From assembly GCF_004745865.1 (NCBI RefSeq), contig NZ_SRKZ01000006.1, positions 1 through 64,000 on the forward strand: a stretch of DNA of 64,000 nt. Reading direction: 5' to 3'. The stretch comes from Hymenobacter wooponensis. GTDB lineage: Bacteria; Bacteroidota; Bacteroidia; Cytophagales; Hymenobacteraceae. Positions within the stretch are counted from its first letter, which is position 1; each line of letters opens with the position of its first letter. Of this stretch, positions 1-7,312 are shown in pieces. The position numbers and the translations under genes are program-made. The notes beneath the pieces are model-generated. The model ran no database searches, was not told the DNA's origin, and saw only the letters and a list, made by a program, of their open reading frames with translations.

Positions 1-104
1 CAACCCGGCAGTCTGCGCACCCGACGACGAAACGCAGGGTGGAATGATGACTATATGAGCCAGCTTTTAACCTGCGTCCGCGAAAACTGCCGGATGGCAG
101 TCCT
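1..104. other. Left edge of window, unassigned transposon DNA
   Basis: No reading frame here continues recognisably, and none of the six frames resembles the missing N-terminal half of ComM. There is no copy of the TGTAAAATCACA terminus, so the left end of the element must lie further out. A short CTGCC/GGCAG hairpin is present near 87-101. Confidence 0.4.
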
Positions 105-665
105 CTAAATTTGATGCGTACGCCCTGGATATATAGTAGCTCTGCCTACGCCGAGCAACTTACCAATTTCTGCTACTGTTTTATCCTGCTGTAGATAGAG
201 CGTTTTGGCTGCTTGAGCTTTGGATAAAGCTTCTTTAGATAAGCCTTTAGGGCGGCCGCCCTGACGTCCTCTAGCACGAGCTGCCGTGAGTCCGGCTCTT
301 GTCCGTTCACGGATGATATCTCGCTCAAACTCGGCCAAAGATGCAAACAAGTTGAACATAAGCCGGCCTTGGGCAGTAGTCGTGTCTAAGTGGTCCTGCA
401 GGCTAATGAAGTGCACACTCTGCTGCTGAAAACTGGTAACTAGTGTAACTAACTCTTTCAGCGAGCGCCCCAGTCGATCAAGTTTCCATACGACGAGTGT
501 ATCGCCAGATCGCAGCTGGGTTAGCAGACGCTGTAGGGCGGGACGATCTTTTCCAGAAGATGCTTTTTCCTGCACTACCTCAGCGCAGCCGTAGGCGTTC
601 AGAGCGTCGGTTTGCAAATGCAACTGCTGATCTGCAGTACTCACGCGGGCGTAGCCAAAAATCAT
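105..665 (-). CDS. Serine recombinase (resolvase/invertase family), probable TniR
   Basis: This is a site-specific recombinase that would resolve the cointegrates made by replicative transposition of the surrounding element. The start chosen at 665 gives MIFGYARVSTADQ, with the catalytic serine at residue 9. A longer frame to 695 adds ten untypical residues. The rest follows the resolvase fold: VVWKLDRLGRSL near residues 58-69, LFASLAEFERDIIRERT around 105-121, a GGRPKGL hinge, and a C-terminal helix-turn-helix ending GVGRATIY. The tail after that motif (PGRTHQI) is shorter and less conserved than usual. The gene lies beyond the cargo from tniQ, the tniR position in Tn402-like elements. Confidence 0.9.
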   Translation of the reverse strand: MIFGYARVSTADQQLHLQTDALNAYGCAEVVQEKASSGKDRPALQRLLTQLRSGDTLVVWKLDRLGRSLKELVTLVTSFQQQSVHFISLQDHLDTTTAQGRLMFNLFASLAEFERDIIRERTRAGLTAARARGRQGGRPKGLSKEALSKAQAAKTLYLQQDKTVAEIGKLLGVGRATIYPGRTHQI

Positions 666-1140
666 CTGAAATATTCTCAAGAAGTCAACGAGCACTAAGA
701 TAACGAGCCATTGATTATTGAGAACAAGAGATGAGACATAATCTGGGCAAGCTGTGCGACAGCATTAAGATAGCAGGTAGGGTGCTACAAAAACGTCCGT
801 ATTTTGAGACAGGCGCTCACGATGAAATAGCCTAACATATCGTCGTTACAAACAGATATTTTAGTCACTTAATCTACCCAGTACACTCGCCAATCGATCT
901 CCTTACTTAGTACGTACCGAAAGTTTTAGTGGCAGCATAGGTCCACAGCCGTCATACTTCCATTAGAACTCATTAGGCTTGACACAACCTATAAGCAGGT
1001 TATTACAGCAATTGAATAAGCTGTGTGAACAATCAATTACAGCCAAATAATTTTATTATTCCTATATAACATATTATTTCGCCCGTACTATTGATGATAT
1101 ATCACTGTAGTATCTCTCTAAAATATTAGAATACACTTAT
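666..1140. other. 475-bp intergenic region between resolvase and cargo operon; possible res site
   Basis: No convincing gene. In Tn402-type elements the resolution site lies just upstream of the resolvase, which would be here. An imperfect dyad (AAAACGTCCGTATTTT at 790-805) resembles a resolvase subsite in size and AT-rich flanks, but I cannot identify the full three-subsite layout. The last 120 bp before 1141 are very AT-rich and probably hold the promoter of the downstream operon. Confidence 0.3.
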
Positions 1141-2160
1141 ATGTATTTCCGCTCCTCGACGCTTGACGACTTGTTACATCAAGCTATTACAGAACTTCTT
1201 GCGCTACCTATTAGTGTGAAATCTACGCGGGGAAACTCCAGCGAACTTTTAGGCGTCATGCTACATCTGGAAAACCCACTGGCTCGCTTGAGTAGAACAG
1301 AGACTAAGGGAAAGCCATTTAGCGCTATAGGTGAGTTGCTTTGGTATCTCTCAGCTAGTGATGATGCTAATTTTATATCCTATTATATCGAAGCGTACAA
1401 GGACGAAACTGTGGATGGCAAAACTATACACGGTGCCTACGGCCCTCGTCTATTCAATTTCCGGAATCAGTACAATCAAGTGCAAAACGTGCTTGATATT
1501 CTGAGAAGAAAGCCTTCGACTAGGCAGGCAGTAATCCAGCTACTTGATGCCTCAGACATCGCAGCCAAGCGCAAGGAAGTCCCCTGCACCTGCACCCTAC
1601 AATTTTTTGTAAGAGAGCAGAAACTTCACATGCTTACACACATGCGTTCTAACGACGCATTTAAAGGATTACCGCATGACGTTTTTGCATTTACCATGAT
1701 GCAAGAAATGTTAGCACGTGAGCTTTCATTGCAGCTAGGTGATTATAAGCATTTCGTAGGCAGTTTACACTTATATGAATCTGATATAAACAAAGCCAAG
1801 GAGTATTTATCAGAAGGGTATCAATCTGCTTCCGGTGATTTATTCATGCCCAGTATTCCTGATGCACAGCCTTTAGCTGTACTCCCCTACCTCCTCGAAG
1901 TGGAACAGGAAATTAGAAATGGAAATATCATAAATCTAGACAATATTAATGTAAACGATTACTGGAAAGATATTATTAGATTATTATTAGTATTTAGATT
2001 AATTAAGAATAAAAATAAGGATAAAAATAATTTTCATAATATCATCGAAGAAATGAACACTGATGTATATAATACGTATATTTATAAAAGAGTTGAAGCA
2101 ATAGAACGACATGAACAAATTCAACATAGAAATAGAAAATTTGATCAAAAAAATGAATAG
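1141..2160 (+). CDS. Thymidylate-synthase-family protein, predicted pyrimidine (hydroxy)methylase
   Basis: The TS fold spans residues 1-260. Catalytic Cys149 lies in KEVPCTC, phosphate-binding arginines in STRQAVIQ (126-133) and MRSNDAF (168-174), and the sugar-contacting His210 and Tyr212 in SLHLYES. The nucleotide-selecting loop reads GLPHD. The last residue, Asp180, sits where dUMP-specific ThyA has Asn (GLPFN in E. coli). Asp here is known from dCMP hydroxymethylases such as T4 gp42. A housekeeping ThyA is therefore unlikely, and dCMP or another modified pyrimidine nucleotide is the inferred substrate. A lysine- and asparagine-rich tail follows residue 265. It is first in a three-gene operon and overlaps the next gene. 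Confidence 0.85.
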   Translation: MYFRSSTLDDLLHQAITELLALPISVKSTRGNSSELLGVMLHLENPLARLSRTETKGKPFSAIGELLWYLSASDDANFISYYIEAYKDETVDGKTIHGAYGPRLFNFRNQYNQVQNVLDILRRKPSTRQAVIQLLDASDIAAKRKEVPCTCTLQFFVREQKLHMLTHMRSNDAFKGLPHDVFAFTMMQEMLARELSLQLGDYKHFVGSLHLYESDINKAKEYLSEGYQSASGDLFMPSIPDAQPLAVLPYLLEVEQEIRNGNIINLDNINVNDYWKDIIRLLLVFRLIKNKNKDKNNFHNIIEEMNTDVYNTYIYKRVEAIERHEQIQHRNRKFDQKNE

Positions 2161-2941
2161 CATTGAATTTAATAATTCAAGTGCTATTACATTAGCTTGC
2201 CCGGTGCCCTATTTCGGCAATATACATAACGCTAAAATTGCAACCGTCGGTATCAATCCCAGCAATTTAGAATTTCTAGATAACAACAACATAGAGTTAG
2301 GCAGGTGGAATAGAAGATTTCCTACCCTTACCTCACTAGGACTATCTAGCTGGGCTAACGCTAATGAGAGACATTTTGATCTGATAGAAGAGTCTTGTAC
2401 GAATTACTTCAAAAGCAATCCATATGATATGTGGTTTAAGAAATTAGATCACATTATATCTGGCTCTAATTACTCATATTATTTTCCACTGGAAAATGCT
2501 TGTCATTTAGATTTGATTCCTTATGCCACAAAACAAAAGTGGTCAGAACTCAGCAACGCACAGCGAAACTACTTAATTCATATCAGTGGTGACATTATCA
2601 GATCAATGATAAATAAGTCATCCGTCACTCATCTTATATTGAATGGAAAAACTGTAATTAATCTATTTAGCCAGATGTTTAATATTGAATTAACAGAATT
2701 GCCTATGGTAAACTGGAGTTTACCTAGGAAAACGACTGATAACGTCAAAGGAATAAGTTACGTTGGCATCTTACGAACAACTAATAAGGACCTCACTAAT
2801 CGAGATATTATAGTTTTAGGTTACAACCATAACATTCAAAGCAGTTTCGGTGTAACCTCACAGGTTCAAAAAGAGATTCGAAATTGGGTTTCCCATAATG
2901 TTATCACAGGATATGAGGCTGAAAGACAAGTCGCTTGCTAA
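2111..2941 (+). CDS. Uracil-DNA-glycosylase-superfamily-like protein
   Basis: The N-terminal part carries ATVGINPSN (residues 44-52 from this start), matching the motif I region (GINP type) of MUG/TDG-like UDG-superfamily proteins. NACHLDLIPYAT and THLILNGKTV follow in the core, and LGYNHNIQSSFG lies near the C-terminus where family motif II is expected. If the fold is right, it would recognise or excise a modified base, or bind a modified nucleotide. An alternative start at 2153 reduces the overlap with the upstream gene to 8 bp. The C-terminus overlaps the next gene by 44 bp, so the three genes are translationally linked. The family call rests on motif memory only and could be wrong at the level of activity. 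Confidence 0.65.
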   Translation: MNKFNIEIENLIKKMNSIEFNNSSAITLACPVPYFGNIHNAKIATVGINPSNLEFLDNNNIELGRWNRRFPTLTSLGLSSWANANERHFDLIEESCTNYFKSNPYDMWFKKLDHIISGSNYSYYFPLENACHLDLIPYATKQKWSELSNAQRNYLIHISGDIIRSMINKSSVTHLILNGKTVINLFSQMFNIELTELPMVNWSLPRKTTDNVKGISYVGILRTTNKDLTNRDIIVLGYNHNIQSSFGVTSQVQKEIRNWVSHNVITGYEAERQVAC

Positions 2942-3845
2942 TGAATTACGAGAGAAGCTTACCAGCTTCTCTCACAAACCTCTTCTGGGCATTCAGTCAT
3001 CAGAAAAGCTTAACTGCCTGATAGGGCAACTCGTGGATAGCGTTAGAAGAGTAAAATATGTTACTACTATACTTCGGCGAGACGTAACGGATGCAGTAGC
3101 TGACCCTAACAGTATCGCTTTTGACCCTATTAAAGCTGCTGTTTGGCATATCACGCATGGTGATGTCAATGAAGCATTCTGGTTGTCATTTTTATCCGTG
3201 CACTTTGGCAAGCACAAAGACAGTGAGTGGAATTTGGCAAAGGCTGTCTATGGGGCACTTGGTTCTTCGCGCATTTGGACGTGGAACAAAGTCAGCACCG
3301 ACCTTGAGGCCTTCTTACTCTGGCTAGCAGAAAATGCAGATCAGATTAAAGCTCAAGGCAGCTTCGGCAACCACCGTAAATACGAAAGCATTTCACCTCG
3401 CAGAGCACATGGAACGGCGGACACAATTGCTGGATATATCCGTTGGGTAGGAGACGATGCTGATCACCGTTCCCTTGTACAACGTGCAATAACAGAGGCA
3501 GGAGATAATCCGCGTGAGCTATTCAAATACTTATACAAATCGATGAGCTCTGTACCTCGTTTTGGCCGGATTGCCAAATTTGACTTCTTGTCCCTTCTGG
3601 GCAAACTACAGCTCATGCCTATTGAGCCAGATTCAACTTATATGAATGAAGCCACAGGTCCCTTACGAGGTGCCCGCTTGCTATTCGATGATGATCTAAA
3701 TTCTACTTCATCCCCAAATGCTTTAAACGCTGTACTCCATCAACTGGAAGCCCACTTAGGGCTGCCCTTTGGCATGCAAGTCCTCGAAGACGCTATTTGT
3801 AACTGGCAGAAGTCACCCGCACATTATCACCACTTCAGAGGATGA
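2898..3845 (+). CDS. Alpha-glutamyl/putrescinyl-thymine pyrophosphorylase-like protein, clade 3 (aGPT-Pplase3-like)
   Basis: This all-helical protein carries the hallmarks I associate with the aGPT-Pplase3 family: AFWLSFLSVHFGKH (about residues 93-106), SSRIWTWNKVS, FGNHRKYESISPRRAHGTA, SVPRFGRIAKFDFLSLLGKL, ATGPLRGARLLF and a C-terminal MQVLEDAICNWQKSP. Family members described from phages act after a thymidylate-synthase-like hydroxymethylase. They replace a pyrophosphorylated hydroxymethyl group on DNA thymine with an amine such as putrescine or glutamate. The bacterial clade-3 function is not known to me. An internal start at 2913 (MRLKDK) is possible. It is the last gene of the operon and is followed by a terminator. 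Confidence 0.75.
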   Translation: MLSQDMRLKDKSLANELREKLTSFSHKPLLGIQSSEKLNCLIGQLVDSVRRVKYVTTILRRDVTDAVADPNSIAFDPIKAAVWHITHGDVNEAFWLSFLSVHFGKHKDSEWNLAKAVYGALGSSRIWTWNKVSTDLEAFLLWLAENADQIKAQGSFGNHRKYESISPRRAHGTADTIAGYIRWVGDDADHRSLVQRAITEAGDNPRELFKYLYKSMSSVPRFGRIAKFDFLSLLGKLQLMPIEPDSTYMNEATGPLRGARLLFDDDLNSTSSPNALNAVLHQLEAHLGLPFGMQVLEDAICNWQKSPAHYHHFRG

Positions 3846-3936
3846 GAAGATAAAGTCTCATAGTTTTCAGGCCTAAACTTAAAACCCCTTTCCATTTTGT
3901 CCGAAGAAGTTACGGTGTGACTGCACCCACTTCTTG

Positions 3937-3968
3937 AAACCCCGAAGGCCTCCACGCCTCCGGGGTTT
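3937..3968 (+). terminator. Terminator after the TS/UDG/aGPT operon
   Basis: The arms AAACCCCGAAGGC and GCCTCCGGGGTTT pair with one mismatch around a six-base loop, about 90 bp after the stop of the third gene. Confidence 0.7.
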
Positions 3969-4020
3969 CGCCATTTATAGGCAACCGACGTTGACGAGGT
4001 GGATACTGTGCGTTAAGTAT

Positions 4021-4071
4021 AACACACAGAAATCCGCATTTATGGTCTATAAATGCGGATTTCTGTGTGTT
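4021..4071. terminator. Perfect 22-bp inverted repeat between convergent operons
   Basis: The left arm 4021-4042 and right arm 4050-4071 are exact reverse complements around a 7-base loop. The arms begin AACACACAGAAATCC. The hairpin lies between the TS/UDG/aGPT operon (plus strand) and the abortive-infection gene (minus strand), so a bidirectional terminator is the simplest reading. A protein-binding or recombination site is not excluded. Confidence 0.6.
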
Positions 4072-4111
4072 TACTAATGATTTATAAGAGGTGCATTATA
4101 GCATCTGCGAC

Positions 4112-4915
4112 TCAGGTGGAAGCGGGTGCTTGCTCAACGGATTCCACGAACTTGACGAGCGCAGTAACGTTCCTAAAAATCAGAAAGCTTTCCTCTCGAT
4201 TCAGTAGTGTATTATCGTGGGCCAAGCTGTCATTGTTACGTACCGCATTGAATGAGGACAGCAGAGTGATGGAATATTTCAGAATGTTCAGTGACATTTC
4301 TGACTTAATTTTTCCTGCTGCACGCAGCCCATTTACATACTTCCCAAATACAGCGTTTAATGGCTCATCCTTATTGGTGGAAACACCATGCTTGTAACAC
4401 AACTGCCGGAAGTATTTGATTAGGAAGGTGTGTAGCCGGTCTAAGCCTACAGCTGGCTCGCCTTTTTCAATACTTTCTACTACTTGACGAGCCAGTAGTT
4501 TGAAATTATCATCGTAGGTAACAGCCTTTAGTTCCTGAAGATGCTCAGTACCTTCGACACCTAACAATCGCTCGCAGGTCTGCGTGGACGCTGTAAACGC
4601 TTGTTGCTCTTCCTCGGAAATCTCCTCGCCCATGACTTGCTGGGTATGAGTCCAGAACTCCGGAACGGCCGCCAGCAAATCCCTAGTCAAAGTCCCAACA
4701 ACATGATCAGATTCTAAGCGCCAGAATTCCCGAAGCCTGTTGGCCTTTGATACGCCCTTTGCGCTGTATTTCTCATCCTGAATATCCAACCCTACACTGT
4801 CAGCAACCAGGGATCGTAGTGTACCATTTGTAAAGCCTAGCACGAAACCAGTACTCATACGGAACAGCTTTTCGAGTTTATTTTTTTCTACGATCCCAAG
4901 GCTGGACATACGCAA
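4112..4915 (-). CDS. Abortive-infection family protein (Abi_C-like C-terminus)
   Basis: The C-terminal 130 residues resemble the Abi_C domain. They contain RLHTFLIKYFRQLCYKHG, then ILKYSITLLSSFNAVRNNDSLAHDN, where the RN...AH motif is typical of a HEPN-like active site. The N-terminal part (STGFVLGFTNGTLRSLV, then DEKYSAKGVSKANRLREFW) matches a domain often placed in front of Abi_C. Such proteins are thought to kill or arrest phage-infected cells, possibly as RNases. It stands alone on the minus strand, convergent with the upstream operon. Substrate and trigger cannot be read from sequence. Confidence 0.7.
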   Translation of the reverse strand: MRMSSLGIVEKNKLEKLFRMSTGFVLGFTNGTLRSLVADSVGLDIQDEKYSAKGVSKANRLREFWRLESDHVVGTLTRDLLAAVPEFWTHTQQVMGEEISEEEQQAFTASTQTCERLLGVEGTEHLQELKAVTYDDNFKLLARQVVESIEKGEPAVGLDRLHTFLIKYFRQLCYKHGVSTNKDEPLNAVFGKYVNGLRAAGKIKSEMSLNILKYSITLLSSFNAVRNNDSLAHDNTLLNREESFLIFRNVTALVKFVESVEQAPAST

Positions 4916-5137
4916 GCATAATCAGATTAGGCCAACGGGGCCGACCCAAATCTAGTCATTAGATGACACCTTCCGGTTATTGGGTAATCGCGCGTCCTGC
5001 TTGTTGAGCTTGAAGAAATTACTGCACGTAGGCTGGCACTGAATAAGTGCCTTATAGCCTTTACATAAGAACTACCTCCCCAATTGCAAGCACATCTATT
5101 GGGCAACTAAGACAATTCTTTTATTATACAGCCTTTA

Positions 5138-6208
5138 CTAATTCTCCCACTGATATCTTCTCTTATAGGTATTCAGCTGTTTAGGCGTTATACGTTTACT
5201 AAACTGTAATTGTCCTACTACTATACCAGGCGAGACCCCTACTTCCATAGAAAAGCCGACTATCCCTTTTTTAGTTAATGGAATTCTTTGCATTCTCTGC
5301 CGAAACTGTTCTGGGATCAATACTTCAGCAGAAAACCTGTTAGCCTCATCCTCTCGATGATCTAAGAAGTCTTCTGCTTCTCCCTCTAAGAAAAGGTTAT
5401 TCCCATGAAGCAATAGGTGCCCTGCTTCATGGAAGAACGTAAACCAAAATTGATCGTCAGAGAGGTACCGAAAGCTCAATTGCATCACGGCTTTATCTGC
5501 GCTAATAAACTTGGTTGCTCCGCTAGCAAAACATCCAGTGGGCGTACGTACAACAACTACTGCTACCCCACATGTCGCACACAGATCAATTAGCTTTGGC
5601 AAGAATACACCTGGGTCTTTCTGGCGCGTCAACTTGCGGATTTCTGATAAAATATTCCTAAAAGCTATCGCATTCCAAGGTTGGCAATTAATGTGAGCAG
5701 CTTGTATTTCTCCTTGCCGTATCCAAGCTGCAGTAGCTGCATACCTTTCTTTAAAAGCTAAACTTTTACGGAATAATGCAGTACCTAATTCAGCTTTATA
5801 CTTTGCATCCCATGATTCGATATTATCGACATCAAAAAACGAGATTAAATCCGAGAATTTATCTCCTACTTGACTTAGCCAGCCAAACTTGAGCATATCT
5901 CTGACTGGTAGTTGGCTCACCCAAACCTTTCGTTCTAACTGCTGAACTGAAATAATAGCCTCTTGGTATTGCAGCTCACGCTTAATCCAAAACTCAGTTG
6001 AAGCACCTAAATAGCTTGAAAGTTTATTAGCAATGTCGCGGGTAACCGATCTACTCCCTTGCAGTAACTCATTAGCATGCAAAATTGATAAATTCATCAT
6101 TGCAGCAAAAGCACTTGGTGGAATTTCCTGCTCTTCAAGTATAGCTGCTATTGTATTACCGGGTGGGGAAACCCAATTAGGGCTAAAATTACTTAATTTA
6201 TTCATCAC
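5138..6208 (-). CDS. HigA-type XRE antitoxin fused to an ImmA/IrrE metallopeptidase domain
   Basis: An XRE/HigA helix-turn-helix occupies residues 15-75 (ILEEQEIPPSAFAAMMNL, then VTRDIANKLSSYLGASTEFW). A C-terminal ImmA/IrrE-type zinc peptidase carries HEAGH at 260-264 and a downstream acidic stretch EDEANRFSAEVLIP. The usual role is to neutralise the upstream HigB-like toxin and repress the operon, and the peptidase may cleave itself or a repressor on stress. The start overlaps the stop of the toxin gene by 4 bp, typical of a coupled toxin-antitoxin pair. Confidence 0.85.
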   Translation of the reverse strand: MMNKLSNFSPNWVSPPGNTIAAILEEQEIPPSAFAAMMNLSILHANELLQGSRSVTRDIANKLSSYLGASTEFWIKRELQYQEAIISVQQLERKVWVSQLPVRDMLKFGWLSQVGDKFSDLISFFDVDNIESWDAKYKAELGTALFRKSLAFKERYAATAAWIRQGEIQAAHINCQPWNAIAFRNILSEIRKLTRQKDPGVFLPKLIDLCATCGVAVVVVRTPTGCFASGATKFISADKAVMQLSFRYLSDDQFWFTFFHEAGHLLLHGNNLFLEGEAEDFLDHREDEANRFSAEVLIPEQFRQRMQRIPLTKKGIVGFSMEVGVSPGIVVGQLQFSKRITPKQLNTYKRRYQWEN

Positions 6209-6525
6209 CCTTGAACATCAATGATTATTAATTTACGAACTTTTTCCCAATTTATAATACCACTCAACAAAGTTGGTGTTTTGATCGGATTGCAGCCAAC
6301 TAATAACTTATAGCCGTTTGCAAGATTGATCTGATATTTCTGGCCTGCCGAACCTAATATTTCTGTAGGACTTCCAAATGGCAAATCAAAAATATTATTA
6401 GCGGCCATTAAATCAGACAACATACTCTGTAAAGATTTAGCTACTGAAACGCCTAAAATTTCTTCAGCAAATAGTTTATCCTCGCAGATTTTTCTCATAT
6501 GTATACTATCGAAAGCTAATTCCAA
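6205..6525 (-). CDS. HigB-like (RelE/ParE superfamily) toxin
   Basis: This 106-residue protein has the HigB layout: an N-terminal helix pair (SVAKSLQSMLSDLMAANN), then GSAGQKYQINLANGYKLLVG and a C-terminal strand WEKVRKLIIIDVQG. HigB toxins cut ribosome-bound mRNA. The gene order here is toxin first, as in classical higBA, with a 4-bp overlap into the antitoxin. A MazG-like gene lies 41 bp upstream and may share the transcript. Confidence 0.75.
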   Translation of the reverse strand: MELAFDSIHMRKICEDKLFAEEILGVSVAKSLQSMLSDLMAANNIFDLPFGSPTEILGSAGQKYQINLANGYKLLVGCNPIKTPTLLSGIINWEKVRKLIIIDVQG

Positions 6526-6566
6526 TGCATTGCAGTTTAAGGGTAGATGCCTCTAATGCAGATGTA

Positions 6567-6926
6567 TTAATCCGGTGAGTTTCGGCTTTGTCTGCGATAC
6601 TCATCTAGAGTGGGGTCACCCTCTGTTGCAACACGAATAGCCATCACAGCTACTTGGATTGCCTCTTTGACTACGCGATCCCATGACTCATCTAGTAAGG
6701 CTTTAGCCAGTTCGCCTACTTCTTCTGTTAGGGCGGTCATGCTGCCTTGTGGGTTGGGAAATTTAAGCCGCGCGCGGGCTAACTCTTCGTGAATAGCAGT
6801 GAAAACTGCTGCATCAGGCACTTTTTTTGTCATGGACGAAACGGATTGCTTGGCCAAAAGTAAGACTTCTTTCGCTAGCCAAGATAGAGAGGGTGAAGCA
6901 TCTACAGAATTAAATGTTGTAGGCAT
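6567..6926 (-). CDS. MazG-like nucleotide pyrophosphohydrolase
   Basis: ALTEEVGELAKALLDES, followed by VVKEAIQVAVMAIRVATEGD, is the four-helix MazG-type NTP pyrophosphohydrolase core with its paired acidic metal ligands. Such small enzymes hydrolyse (d)NTPs to monophosphates and are often found on phages and defence islands. The N-terminal 45 residues are not recognisable. It is probably co-transcribed with the higBA-like pair. It could alternatively supply or remove nucleotides for the TS-like enzyme elsewhere in the cargo; that link is inference. Confidence 0.7.
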   Translation of the reverse strand: MPTTFNSVDASPSLSWLAKEVLLLAKQSVSSMTKKVPDAAVFTAIHEELARARLKFPNPQGSMTALTEEVGELAKALLDESWDRVVKEAIQVAVMAIRVATEGDPTLDEYRRQSRNSPD

Positions 6927-7034
6927 AATCTGCTATATACAATAGTATAAATGAGACACAATTAGAGTATCCCTAGTCTTACGAGGTCATGCTGAATCGC
7001 TGAAAACGCCTATTTGCATTGATTTTGCGATGAT

Positions 7035-7300
7035 TAGCTACTACTACAGATTCATACCAAAATGGCATGGCTTATACACCCTACAATCAGAGAGTGCAAG
7101 CGATATGGTGCTACTCCGTAACATTAAGGAATCGCCTAAGCCTGGATTAAAATAATTCAGACGCTCATACAAGTATCGCCTTGGGAACAGGTAATGCCTA
7201 GTCTTCAAACATTCTCTTAAGTGTTACGTGTTACCGGTCAGCACTAGTATGGTGGAGATAAAGCATATAGTAACAGACGTTACATGGCGCTAACGCACCT
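7035..7300 (-). pseudogene. Decayed 3' fragment of a second tniQ
   Basis: This non-coding stretch aligns colinearly with the 3' part of the intact tniQ at about 10867-11140. There is a 19-base identity (7049-7067 against 10881-10899). Further matches follow in the same order: TATGGTGCT near 7104, GTCTTC...CATTCT near 7201, CTAGTATGGTG near 7244 and TTACATGGCGCTAACGC against GTACATAGCGCTGTTGC near 7280. No open frame remains. It marks an old tniQ copy, so the DNA between it and the live tniQ was probably acquired or rearranged as a block. Confidence 0.7.
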
Positions 7301-7312
7301 CAAAGTAATATT

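Noticed and set aside
1..104. 5' half of comM at the window's left edge
   Set aside because: No frame translates into ComM-like sequence, and there is no transposon terminus here.
1141..2160. Ordinary housekeeping thymidylate synthase (thyA)
   Set aside because: The nucleotide-selecting loop is GLPHD instead of GLPFN, the C-terminus is extended and does not end like ThyA, and the gene is in mobile cargo.
4053..4397. Plus-strand frame beginning near the 22-bp hairpin
   Set aside because: It lies antisense to the Abi_C-like gene, and its translation has no domain-like pattern.
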